The notes beneath the pieces were generated by a model that did not search any database, had not been told where the DNA came from, and saw only the letters and a program-made list of their open reading frames with translations. Below, in pieces: positions 8,152 to 16,037 of a stretch of DNA of 64,000 nucleotides. The translations under genes and the position numbers were made by a program. The stretch is from the NCBI RefSeq assembly GCF_016924145.1, contig NZ_JAFFZO010000024.1:1-64000 (forward strand), in the 5' to 3' direction. This stretch comes from Amphritea pacifica (lineage in GTDB: Bacteria > Pseudomonadota > Gammaproteobacteria > Pseudomonadales > Balneatricaceae). Every line of letters begins with the position of its first letter. The first letter of the stretch is position 1.

Positions 8152-8667
8152 TCAATCCCGGGATAGGAAAAGCAGCCGGTAGATACCGTAACTGATCATC
8201 AGCGCAGCAGTCGCCCAGCTCATCACGGCAATATAATCGACAATATAACCGACCGGAACCTGCAGAAACTCGGTCACTTCGCCCCGACTATTTGAACGTA
8301 CTGCCAGTTCATGGATACGAACAGCAAGAAAATACAACGAAGTAGAGATAAGCAGCGCAGACAGCAGACCTAACACTTTGATTACCGTACCGCCCAGTAG
8401 CCGGTCCAGAATATCAACGACTACATGACCACCGCGCCAGGTAATAACAGGCATCTCAGCAAAAACGAGAATAGCGAGACTCATCTCAGTTAACTCGGTC
8501 GCACCATCAACCGCATTATCGAGAAAATACCGTCCAAACACATCGGCACAGGTCAGCATCATCATAAAGAACAACGTGATGGCAGCTACAAATTCAAGGA
8601 GGAAGGCCAGCCAGGCGACCGGCCCCTTCTCCTCGTAGTGCGCTTTCATCCAGGCACTGAAGGACAT
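8152..8667 (-). CDS. dctQ: TRAP transporter small membrane subunit (DctQ type)
   Basis: 171 residues from ATG 8667 with four predicted membrane helices. The first is around VAWLAFLLEFVAAITLFFMM, followed by CADVFGRYFLDNAVDGATEL, a typical DctQ N-terminal region. The longer frame reaching 8739 overlaps the end of dctP. ATG 8667 has AAGGAG 7 bases upstream, which decides the start. It sits 10 bases after the dctP stop, inside a tight P-Q-M order. It pairs with DctM as the membrane part of the transporter. Confidence 0.9.
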   Translation of the reverse strand: MSFSAWMKAHYEEKGPVAWLAFLLEFVAAITLFFMMMLTCADVFGRYFLDNAVDGATELTEMSLAILVFAEMPVITWRGGHVVVDILDRLLGGTVIKVLGLLSALLISTSLYFLAVRIHELAVRSNSRGEVTEFLQVPVGYIVDYIAVMSWATAALMISYGIYRLLFLSRD

Positions 8668-8677
8668 AGCAGGCTCC

Positions 8678-9700
8678 TTACTTGTAGCTGCGGGCGATCT
8701 GACGCAGCTCAGCCAGCGCGGCTTTAGCGTCGACACCACGGTCAGCTACAGACTCATAGAAGGCCTCATCCATGCCCTTGGTAAGCGCCTTAAACTCTTC
8801 AGCCATCGGCTCACCCTCTTTGACCTGAACCACATTGACACCGTTTTCCTGCGCAGCTTTAAGGCCTTCAATATCCGCCGCATCCCAGGCACGCCCAGCC
8901 ATGGCTGACAGTTTTTCACCAGACACGCTGAGAATAGCGTCACGATCCTTAGCATCAAGATCAGCCAGGAAGTCGGGGTTCATAAAGATCCCAAAGCTCC
9001 CCAGATACATGCCACCCGGCAGTGCAACGACATTGCGGGCAACTTCATGCAGACGCAGAGATTTCTGCTCACCCATCGGGATAAACACCCCATCAATAAC
9101 ACCCTGTTGCATCATCTCGTAAACTTTAGGTGCCGGTGCGCCAACCGCCGTCACGCCCATACGCGCACCGATCTCACCCTGAACACCACCGCCAAGACGG
9201 ATCTTCTTTCCTTCCAGCTCAGACAGAGAAGAGATAGGTTCAGCCAGATGGATCTGACCAGGCCCATGGGTAAACAGACCAATCACCTCAAGACCATCAT
9301 GCTCATTAGCCTTAGCAAAATATTTCTGATGTACCCGCCAATGGGCGACAGATGCCGCTTCTGCACTCGCCCCCAGCAGCGGCTGCTCTACCGCCTGCGT
9401 CAGTTTAAAGCGCCCCGGTACATAGCCGTGATAGCTCCACGAAGCATCCACTACGCCATCTTCCACCAGCTCAAACATGGTTTTTGGATGACCCAGACCA
9501 TACTCAATCTCGACCTTAACACGGCCCTCGGTGGCATCTTCAACCCACTTAGCCCAGGTAGGCCAGACAACAGCATTTTGTGGATGGGTAGGTGGCAACC
9601 AGCTGGCTACACGCAGTGTAGTATCAGCCAGAGCAACGGTAGTTAGTGATGTGCCCAGTGCAATCGCGGCCGCACTTTTCAGGAAAGTCATTCTTGTCAT
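8678..9700 (-). CDS. dctP: TRAP transporter periplasmic solute-binding protein (DctP type)
   Basis: 340 residues with a Sec signal peptide (hydrophobic KSAAAIALGTSLTTVALA, cleavage near residue 25). The mature DctP fold begins DTTLRVASWLPPTHPQ. The segment LEGKKIRLGGGVQGEIGARM contains the conserved Arg region that usually binds the substrate carboxylate, and APKVYEMMQQGVIDGVFIP is the typical next element. ATG 9700 has AGGAGA 9 bases upstream. It is the first gene of the operon; its promoter must lie in the 585-base region upstream. A carboxylate substrate is the family expectation. The nearby PaaX-like and aromatic-sensor genes hint at an aromatic acid, but that is speculative. Confidence 0.92.
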   Translation of the reverse strand: MTRMTFLKSAAAIALGTSLTTVALADTTLRVASWLPPTHPQNAVVWPTWAKWVEDATEGRVKVEIEYGLGHPKTMFELVEDGVVDASWSYHGYVPGRFKLTQAVEQPLLGASAEAASVAHWRVHQKYFAKANEHDGLEVIGLFTHGPGQIHLAEPISSLSELEGKKIRLGGGVQGEIGARMGVTAVGAPAPKVYEMMQQGVIDGVFIPMGEQKSLRLHEVARNVVALPGGMYLGSFGIFMNPDFLADLDAKDRDAILSVSGEKLSAMAGRAWDAADIEGLKAAQENGVNVVQVKEGEPMAEEFKALTKGMDEAFYESVADRGVDAKAALAELRQIARSYK

Positions 9701-9792
9701 TCGGTCTATCTCCTGGCTATCTCTTGAACGTTTAATACGTCAGTTATTGTTATTAAGAGATTATTGGGGTTTTACCCCTATTTATTATTTAT

Positions 9793-9811
9793 CCTGACCA
9801 CTCAGGTCAGG
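9793..9811. promoter_or_regulatory. Inverted repeat CCTGACC-N5-GGTCAGG upstream of dctP
   Basis: A perfect 7-bp inverted repeat with a 5-base spacer lies 93 bases upstream of the dctP start. It could be a regulator half-site pair or a leader hairpin of the TRAP mRNA. Confidence 0.45.
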
Positions 9812-10002
9812 GTCTTTCGAATCATAACCAACTAAGTGATACAATTCCATACAACATTAAAAAGAAATGTGTATCAGTTAAGTATTACAGCGCCTCCGTT
9901 GCCCTGCTTTGCCTGATCCGCCTTTGTTCTGAGAACCTGAACAAAGCGCATTGTGCTCTGGTCGTCTATCCTGTCTGTCAGAGAGTCCTCGACCCAGCTT
10001 TT

Positions 10003-10018
10003 AGTTAACATGTTAACT
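10003..10018. promoter_or_regulatory. Perfect 16-bp palindrome AGTTAACATGTTAACT, candidate operator
   Basis: The sequence is identical to its reverse complement over 16 bases and lies in the middle of the divergent region between dctP and the PaaX-like gene. It has the size expected for a dimeric repressor site. It does not resemble the PaaX site known from E. coli, as far as I recall it. Confidence 0.5.
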
Positions 10019-10284
10019 TAATAGTATTTACAGGTAAACACCTATAACCACATTCAGTTTTATCTTCTCTGCGTCTGTTCTGTTACGGTCAGTTATGCTG
10101 TCCAGGCATCCGGCAGCAACAACCCTGTGTTACATTTACTTATAGACCATATGGATTTAATTACCCCTTACCATGTTGATGAGATTGTTTTTTGCTCATA
10201 AACTCGTTGATTTACTGGTAATATCCGCTATCAGCGTTTCCTGTTAGCCTGGATACCCTTTCCGTTCTGATTTATGAGTAGCCC

Positions 10285-11205
10285 ATGAACAAACTCCGTT
10301 GTATTGAAGAGTTGGTCGATGACTTTAAGAATCAACGCCCGATCCGGGGCGGTTCTCTGATCATCACTATCTATGGCGATGCCATATCCCCCCGAGGCGG
10401 AACAGTCTGGCTGGGAAGTCTGATCAGGTTGCTGGAGCCACTGGGACTCAACCAGCGACTGGTGAGAACATCGATTTTCCGACTGACAAAAGATGGCTGG
10501 CTGGCCTCCAGCCAGGTTGGCCGGAAAAGTTTTTACAGCCTGACAGACACAGGACGTCGCCGATTTGAAAGTGCATTCAGGCGAATCTACGCTGAGCTTT
10601 ATCCCGAGTGGGATGGCAAGTGGGATATGATTGTCACCACTCAGCTCGATAATGAGTTGCGTAAGGTTGTCAAAAAAGAGCTTGAATGGCTCGGCTTCGG
10701 TAATATCGCTCCCAGCGTCATGGCGCACCCTATGGCAGACATAACCGAAGTCAGCAGTACGCTGCAGGAGCTATGCGTGCTCAACGATGTGATCCATATG
10801 AAGTCCGAACTGGCAGGCAGCCAGACCTCGATTCCGTTGAAAGAGCTGGTGCATGAGTGCTGGAATCTTGACCTGCTGGCCGAAGGTTATCAGGCCTTTC
10901 TGGAGCGTTTCCGACCGATTCTCAGAGCCCTGGAGGGGCAGTCCGAACTGGACCCGGAGCAGTGCTTCCAGCTCCGTACTCTGATGATCCATCACTACCG
11001 TAGAATTCTGCTGAGAGACCCGCAGCTGCCGGAAAAATTACTGCCGGCCGACTGGAGCGGTACATCCGCCAGAGTGCTGTGCCGCAACATCTACCGGTTG
11101 ATCTATAAGCGTGCGGAGGAACACCTCTCCTCGACCCAGGAGACCGCCGATGGTCCTCTGCCCGAACCCGCTCCCCGCTTCTACAAACGCTTTGGTGGCT
11201 TGTAA
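10285..11205 (+). CDS. PaaX-like transcriptional repressor
   Basis: 306 residues matching PaaX, the phenylacetyl-CoA-responsive repressor. The N-terminal winged helix carries the family motif RGGSLIITIYGDAISPRGG (about residues 21-39) and LVRTSIFRLTKDGWL. The central ferredoxin-like region begins YPEWDGKWDMIVT, and a C-terminal helical domain follows. In phenylacetate degraders PaaX controls the paa genes, but none are visible in this window. The ligand is probably an acyl-CoA thioester by family analogy; the regulon is unknown. A DUF2889 gene follows 113 bases downstream. ATG 10285 lacks a strong ribosome-binding site. Confidence 0.88.
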   Translation: MNKLRCIEELVDDFKNQRPIRGGSLIITIYGDAISPRGGTVWLGSLIRLLEPLGLNQRLVRTSIFRLTKDGWLASSQVGRKSFYSLTDTGRRRFESAFRRIYAELYPEWDGKWDMIVTTQLDNELRKVVKKELEWLGFGNIAPSVMAHPMADITEVSSTLQELCVLNDVIHMKSELAGSQTSIPLKELVHECWNLDLLAEGYQAFLERFRPILRALEGQSELDPEQCFQLRTLMIHHYRRILLRDPQLPEKLLPADWSGTSARVLCRNIYRLIYKRAEEHLSSTQETADGPLPEPAPRFYKRFGGL

Positions 11206-11318
11206 GCAGCTGCAACAAAAGATTGCAAGCCACAACAGTTTATGGGTTTAATATTTTAACAGGCGTCCCCAGCGAGTGGGCACCCGATAAACTATTACTA
11301 TTAGAAAGAACAGATTCT

Positions 11319-11900
11319 ATGCCACTACCTCAACCTGCTGAACGCACAAAAATCCACACCCGTACTGTCATCTGTGAGGGGTTTGAGCGCGCTGATGGCC
11401 TATGGGATATCGAGGGCCATCTGACCGATATCAAAACCATCCCGATTACGCTGCGCGACCGGAGTCTGAGTCCGGTGAAGCCCGGCGAGCCCATCCACGA
11501 TATGTCTATCAGACTGACCATCGATCTGGATTTCAATATTCTCGACGCTGTCGCCAGTATGGAGCACACTCCTTTTACAGTCTGCCCATCAATTGCCGAT
11601 GCATATAAACAGCTGATCGGCCTGAGAATAGCGCCAGGATTCACCAAACGGTGCAAACAGCTGTTTGGCGGCACCAATGGCTGCACCCATCTGCTAGAGC
11701 TGCTTGGGCCGGTGGCAACCACTGCATTTCAGGCAACCCATCAGGCCAGGGAAGCCAGACATGAGCAAGCCAGTGAGGAGCACCGCCCCCATACACTCAA
11801 CACCTGCCATACTTTTGACAGCGCCGGTGAGGTGGTTAAGAAGTACTGGCCACAATACTACGAGCCGGACAAGCTGATCAGCAGCAAACAGATCAGTTAA
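11319..11900 (+). CDS. DUF2889 family protein
   Basis: 193 residues from ATG 11319; an in-frame TTG at 11223 would add 32 unconserved residues. The family pattern is clear: KIHTRTVICEGFERADGLWD near the N-terminus, GEPIHDMSIRLTIDLDF in the middle, and GCTHLLELLGPVATTAFQAT near the C-terminus. These carry conserved His, Asp and Cys residues that may bind metal. The function of DUF2889 is not established. It lies behind the PaaX-like regulator on the same strand, and its 3' end overlaps the convergent LysR gene by 8 bases. An involvement in aromatic or CoA-thioester metabolism is only a guess from context. Confidence 0.82.
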   Translation: MPLPQPAERTKIHTRTVICEGFERADGLWDIEGHLTDIKTIPITLRDRSLSPVKPGEPIHDMSIRLTIDLDFNILDAVASMEHTPFTVCPSIADAYKQLIGLRIAPGFTKRCKQLFGGTNGCTHLLELLGPVATTAFQATHQAREARHEQASEEHRPHTLNTCHTFDSAGEVVKKYWPQYYEPDKLISSKQIS

Positions 11901-12777
11901 ACCGCTTCTCGTTTGCATGGAACATTACAAACTCGATAAACAGCCTTACCTTGCCGGGTATGTATTTACGCTCTGGATACAGCATATGCACTTCCCGCGG
12001 GTGCGGTTGCCAGCCCGGCATCAGTTTTTTTAACCGGCCAGAGGTCAATGACTTAGTCACAACATAGTCCGGCAGATTGACAATACCCAGTCCATTTTCT
12101 GCCGCCCGCGCTGCGATATTCAGCTCATCGACTTTCATCCGCGCATCACCCACAATTTTGACTGTTTCATCCTCTTTACTGAAGTTCCACACCGGATTTC
12201 TGCGGGTTACGATCAGAGTGTGCTGATACAGATCCTGCGGGTGTTGCGGTACTCCCCGTCGACGCAGATAATCCTCGCTGGCACAAACACTGAAGCTTGA
12301 TTCCATTAACGGTCTTGAAATCCAGTTCTGCATCCGCACGTCACCGATACGGAACGCGACATCGATCCCCTCCTCTACCAGATCGATATTACGGTTAACC
12401 ACTATCAGCTCCAGATTGATACGTGGAAAGCGCTCCATGAATTTAAAAAGCCACTCCGCCAACAGGTCATTGGTGAGGCTGACCGGCGCGGTTACCCTTA
12501 GCAACCCGGAAGGCTCTGCCAACTCATCATCAAGTTCTTTAGCGGCATATTCCAGCTCAGTAAAGAGCGGCTGACAACGGTTATAGAACTTGACACCCGC
12601 CTCCGTCAGCACCATTTTTCGTGCACTGCGGTGCATCAGCTTATAACCCAGATCATTTTCAAGCTGCTGAACCTTGCGGCTGACGGTCGAAGTGGGGACC
12701 GATAACGATTCTGAAGCCGAGAGAAAGCTGCCTCGCTCCACCACTTTAAGAAAGATAAACAGATCCTGATAGTTCAT
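11893..12777 (-). CDS. LysR-family transcriptional regulator divergent from the sigma-54 activator
   Basis: 294 residues: winged helix (MNYQDLFIFLKVVERGSFLS; recognition segment VPTSTVSRKVQQLENDLGYK) and effector domain from about residue 90. It is divergent from the XylR-type activator with 117 bases between the two starts. A perfect palindrome at 12788-12807 sits 11 bases upstream of its own start. Such an arrangement is typical of LysR autoregulation combined with control of the divergent gene. Effector unknown. Confidence 0.88.
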   Translation of the reverse strand: MNYQDLFIFLKVVERGSFLSASESLSVPTSTVSRKVQQLENDLGYKLMHRSARKMVLTEAGVKFYNRCQPLFTELEYAAKELDDELAEPSGLLRVTAPVSLTNDLLAEWLFKFMERFPRINLELIVVNRNIDLVEEGIDVAFRIGDVRMQNWISRPLMESSFSVCASEDYLRRRGVPQHPQDLYQHTLIVTRRNPVWNFSKEDETVKIVGDARMKVDELNIAARAAENGLGIVNLPDYVVTKSLTSGRLKKLMPGWQPHPREVHMLYPERKYIPGKVRLFIEFVMFHANEKRFN

Positions 12778-12787
12778 TTGATTACCT

Positions 12788-12807
12788 TAATCCCATATTT
12801 GGGATTA
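12788..12807. promoter_or_regulatory. Candidate LysR operator: TAATCCCA-TATT-TGGGATTA
   Basis: A perfect 8-bp inverted repeat with a 4-base spacer lies in the LysR/sigma-54-activator intergenic region, immediately upstream of the LysR start. It contains the T-N11-A arrangement of LysR boxes. A second, 12-bp palindrome (ATCATATATGAT, 12844-12855) lies 39 bases upstream of the activator start. Confidence 0.55.
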
Positions 12808-12894
12808 TATATTACATTTCTACTACATCTTTTTATATAGGCAATCATATATGATGATTTGATCATAACCATAACAATCCAGAGTGCTTATTTA

Positions 12895-14598
12895 ATGAAC
12901 ATCGCAACCAAACATCTGAATATAAAGCATCCTGATATCAAGCAACTGTCCAAACAGGTCAGATTCCAGAACCATGACGGCACCGTCTGGTTTGGCGAAC
13001 AGCGCATGCTGTTGATGCAGATGGCGTCACTGACCACCTTTCGCAAAGAACAGATCCTCACCGTCGGTCTGGAGCGGGCCAAAGGCTTTTTTATGCGTCT
13101 GGGTTACAGCCTGGGGCAGAAAGACGCCGAACTGGTTAAACGGCTGGCCGGCGATATAGAACCCGAGGAGCTGTTCCGCACCGGTTTTCAGCTGGACTCA
13201 CTGAAAGGCTCTGTAAAAGTTGAGGAGCTGAAGCTGGAGATTGACCCGGAAAATCAGCACTTCTATGCCCTGCTGAACATGCATGACTCTTACGAAGCTG
13301 AAATGTTTATTTCCCAGCTGGGTCTGACAGACGGCCCCGCCTGCTGGGCTCTGGTGGGTCATACCAGCAGCTTCGCCTCAGAACTGCTGGGACAGGAGAT
13401 CATCTTTAAAGAGACTCACTGTCGCGGCTGTGGCGATCAACATTGCCTGTTTGAGGGTAAGCCCGCTACTGAATGGGAAGACCATCAAACCTACCGCAAC
13501 TATTTTAAAACAGCCCCCATCATTGAAGAACTTTACGATCTCCAGAATCAGGTTACCGAGTTACGCCATCAGGTGGATGACACCCCGAGCCTGGGCAACC
13601 TGATTGGTAAATCCGGCGCATTTAAGCAGGTTTGCAGACTGGCGAAGAAAGCGGCAACCGGTAAGGTTTCAGTGCTTCTACAGGGCGAAACAGGCGTGGG
13701 GAAAGAGCTGGTTGCCAAAGGGATCCATGACAGCTCCGGCCGCTCATCCCAGCCCTTTATCGCTGTTAACTGTGCCGCAATCCCCCCGGACCTGATTGAG
13801 GCGGAACTGTTTGGCGTCGAGAAAGGTGCATTTACCGGCGCGAACACCAGTCGTGAGGGACGTTTTGAGCGCGCCCATCTTGGCACCATATTCCTCGACG
13901 AAGTGGTTGAGCTGAGCCCCCGTGCTCAGGCGACACTGCTGCGCGTATTACAGGAGGGTGAACTGGAACGGGTAGGCGATTCCCAGACCCGTACCGTTGA
14001 TGTGCGGGTGATTGCCGCAACCAATGAATCACTGGCGCAAGCCGTTGAAGCAGGCCGGTTCCGGGCAGACCTTTACTACCGGCTGAATGTTTATCCGATC
14101 GATATCCCACCGTTACGCCAGCGACATGAAGATATCCCGCTGCTGACGGCCCACTTCCTGGAAAAGTACGAAACGCTCTACGGTAAAAACACTCTGGGAC
14201 TCTCTGATCTGGCGACCAAAGCGCTGCTTAACTATGACTGGCCCGGCAACATCCGTGAACTTGAAAACATCATCGAGCGGGGGGTCATCCTTGCTGAAGA
14301 TAGCGAAACCATCGATGCCGACTATCTGTTTCCCAGCATGCGTCAGGACAACAACAGCCAGGTGCTATCAAAGTCAGGCACCCTTATCGACTCTGCTCCC
14401 GCACCAGAGCATGGAGCCACCAACTGGACAAAGCAGGCGCTTGAACAGTTTGGATCGTTAGAAAAGATTGAAGAAGCGCTGGTCCGGTTTGCACTATCGG
14501 AAGCAGAAAACAATGTTGCAGAAGCCGCCCGTATGCTGGATATCACCCGCCCGACGCTGGCTTACCGCCTTAAAAAACTGAATATAGAGGTTGAATAG
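12895..14598 (+). CDS. XylR/DmpR-type sigma-54-dependent activator with V4R domain
   Basis: 567 residues in four parts. An XylR_N-type sensory domain (about 20-125; RMLLMQMASLTTFRKEQIL, ERAKGFFMRLGYSLGQKDAE) leads into a V4R domain with the Cys cluster CRGCGDQHC at about 176-184. A short linker precedes the AAA+ domain, with Walker A GETGVGKELVAKGIH (about 263), the sigma-54 contact loop GAFTGA (about 311) and GTIFLDEV. A Fis-type HTH, VAEAARMLDITRPTLAYRL, ends the protein. Relatives bind phenols or other small aromatics directly and then activate -24/-12 promoters. ATG 12895 was chosen over an in-frame TTG at 12859. The stop is directly followed by the ATG of the GlcG-like gene, implying cotranscription. 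Confidence 0.92.
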   Translation: MNIATKHLNIKHPDIKQLSKQVRFQNHDGTVWFGEQRMLLMQMASLTTFRKEQILTVGLERAKGFFMRLGYSLGQKDAELVKRLAGDIEPEELFRTGFQLDSLKGSVKVEELKLEIDPENQHFYALLNMHDSYEAEMFISQLGLTDGPACWALVGHTSSFASELLGQEIIFKETHCRGCGDQHCLFEGKPATEWEDHQTYRNYFKTAPIIEELYDLQNQVTELRHQVDDTPSLGNLIGKSGAFKQVCRLAKKAATGKVSVLLQGETGVGKELVAKGIHDSSGRSSQPFIAVNCAAIPPDLIEAELFGVEKGAFTGANTSREGRFERAHLGTIFLDEVVELSPRAQATLLRVLQEGELERVGDSQTRTVDVRVIAATNESLAQAVEAGRFRADLYYRLNVYPIDIPPLRQRHEDIPLLTAHFLEKYETLYGKNTLGLSDLATKALLNYDWPGNIRELENIIERGVILAEDSETIDADYLFPSMRQDNNSQVLSKSGTLIDSAPAPEHGATNWTKQALEQFGSLEKIEEALVRFALSEAENNVAEAARMLDITRPTLAYRLKKLNIEVE

Positions 14599-15018
14599 AT
14601 GCTATCTGAACAAAGCCAGCAACTACTGACGCTGGCGCTTACCACCGCCCGCAACGCCGGCGTGAATGTGAATATTGCCGTTTGCGATCCGGGAGGCAAT
14701 CTTTGCGCCTTCCAGCGAATGGATGGCTCGCCTCTGGGGTCGGTTGAGATTGCCCAGAAAAAAGCCCGTAGTGCAGTGTTGTTTGGTGCCCCCACCGAAG
14801 CTCTCGGTCAACTGGTACGGGAGCAGCAGCTGGATAGCTTTGAGCAGACTAATGGTGGCCTGATTCTGTTCGCCGGCGGTGAACCGGTCTTCCAGCAGGG
14901 CAAACTGATCGGCGGGATCGGCATCTCTGGCGGCAGTGCCGCTGAGGATAAGATGATCGCACTTTCAGCTATCGATCAGGCGGGCTTCACCTCTGCGGGA
15001 GTCACTGATGCCGTTTAA
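14599..15018 (+). CDS. GlcG/HbpS (DUF336) family heme-binding-like protein
   Basis: 139 residues covering the whole DUF336 domain, with VNVNIAVCDPGGNLCAFQRM near the N-terminus and LIGGIGISGGSAAEDKMIA near the C-terminus. Members include HbpS, an extracellular heme-binding protein of Streptomyces, and GlcG of glycolate operons. Copies are also common in phenol and catechol degradation operons. No signal peptide is visible, so it is probably cytoplasmic. The ATG directly follows the activator stop (TAGATG), and the 3' end overlaps the luciferase-like gene by 11 bases, making a tight three-gene unit. Biochemical role unknown. Confidence 0.87.
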   Translation: MLSEQSQQLLTLALTTARNAGVNVNIAVCDPGGNLCAFQRMDGSPLGSVEIAQKKARSAVLFGAPTEALGQLVREQQLDSFEQTNGGLILFAGGEPVFQQGKLIGGIGISGGSAAEDKMIALSAIDQAGFTSAGVTDAV

Positions 15019-16021
15019 GCTTAGCGTAGTAGATCAGTCCCCAGCTCATAATGGTCAGTCTCAAAGTCAGGGATTGCACTACTCTACCCGTCTCGCGCAG
15101 CTGTGTGAGGAACTGGGCTATCACCGTTTCTGGATTGCAGAACACCATGATACCGCCAGCTACTCCAGCTCCTGCCCTGAAATTCTGATCGCCCATATCG
15201 CCCAGAATACTCAGAATATCCGTGTCGGCAGTGGTGGCGTTATGTTATCCCACTACAGCCCGCTCAAAGTGGCGGAAGTGTTTCGCACGCTGGAAGCGCT
15301 TAATCCGGGCAGAATCGATCTCGGCGTTGGCCGGGCACCCGGCGGAACTGACCTGACCAGCAGAGCATTAGCCTTTCCTCACCGGCCAAACAGCGCCGAG
15401 CTGTATCCTCACCTGCTAAGCGATCTGAGCGGCTTTGTGCATGATAATCTGCCTGAGGAACACTCCTTTTACGGTATCAATGCCACCCCGGTGGGTGCTT
15501 CGGCCCCTCAGCTCTGGACACTAGGCTCCAGCAGCGGCAGTGTCGACCTGGCGGCAGAATTGGGGCTGGGGTTTGTACTGGCGCTGTTTATCGGCACCCA
15601 TGAACGTCCGGCAGAGATCTTTGAACGCTATAAAGCCAGATTCCGTCCCAATGGTAAGGGGCTGGAGAAACCGCAGACCATTCTCTCTGTCGCCTGCCTC
15701 TGCGCCGACAGCAAGGAGGAAGCCGCCTACCTGGCGGCCCCGAACATGTACTGGAAAGTGATGGCATTCCGTCACGGTATCCGTGAGCATATCCGTAGCC
15801 CTGAAGAGGCCCTCAGTCTTTATAACCAACTATCACTGTCGGATCAGGCTTATTATCAGGAAACCCTTGATTCGGTGGTCAGCGGTTCAGCAGCACAGTG
15901 CCGTGAAGAGCTTGAGAGACTGGCCGATCACTACAATGCTGAAGAACTGATGCTGGTTAACGTTACCCATGATTTTAAAGACCGCTGCAACAGTTACAGC
16001 AAACTGATGACGGCATTTTAA
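15008..16021 (+). CDS. Luciferase-like flavin-dependent monooxygenase (LLM, MsnO8-type)
   Basis: 337 residues of the bacterial luciferase-like superfamily, in the single-component subgroup often annotated MsnO8 or YhbW-like. Hallmarks are LAQLCEELGYHRFWIAEHHD (about 30-49), IRVGSGGVMLSHYSPLKVAE and RIDLGVGRAPGG, which line the TIM-barrel FMN site. Members use reduced FMN and O2; the substrate cannot be read. The ATG lies inside the last codons of the GlcG-like gene, so expression should be coupled to it and to the aromatic-sensing activator. This makes it the only obvious enzyme the regulator could serve locally. Confidence 0.9.
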   Translation: MPFKLSVVDQSPAHNGQSQSQGLHYSTRLAQLCEELGYHRFWIAEHHDTASYSSSCPEILIAHIAQNTQNIRVGSGGVMLSHYSPLKVAEVFRTLEALNPGRIDLGVGRAPGGTDLTSRALAFPHRPNSAELYPHLLSDLSGFVHDNLPEEHSFYGINATPVGASAPQLWTLGSSSGSVDLAAELGLGFVLALFIGTHERPAEIFERYKARFRPNGKGLEKPQTILSVACLCADSKEEAAYLAAPNMYWKVMAFRHGIREHIRSPEEALSLYNQLSLSDQAYYQETLDSVVSGSAAQCREELERLADHYNAEELMLVNVTHDFKDRCNSYSKLMTAF

Positions 16022-16037
16022 TCTGAACCCTGCCCGC

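Larger units (their letters stand above)
9701..10284. other. Divergent regulatory region between TRAP operon and paaX-like gene
   Basis: 584 bases, AT-richer than its surroundings, with no credible ORF. It must contain the promoters for both dctP (leftward) and the PaaX-like gene (rightward). It holds GGGGTTTTACCCC (9766-9778), an inverted repeat at 9793-9811 and a perfect 16-bp palindrome at 10003-10018. I could not place sigma-70 or sigma-54 promoters with confidence. Confidence 0.6.
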
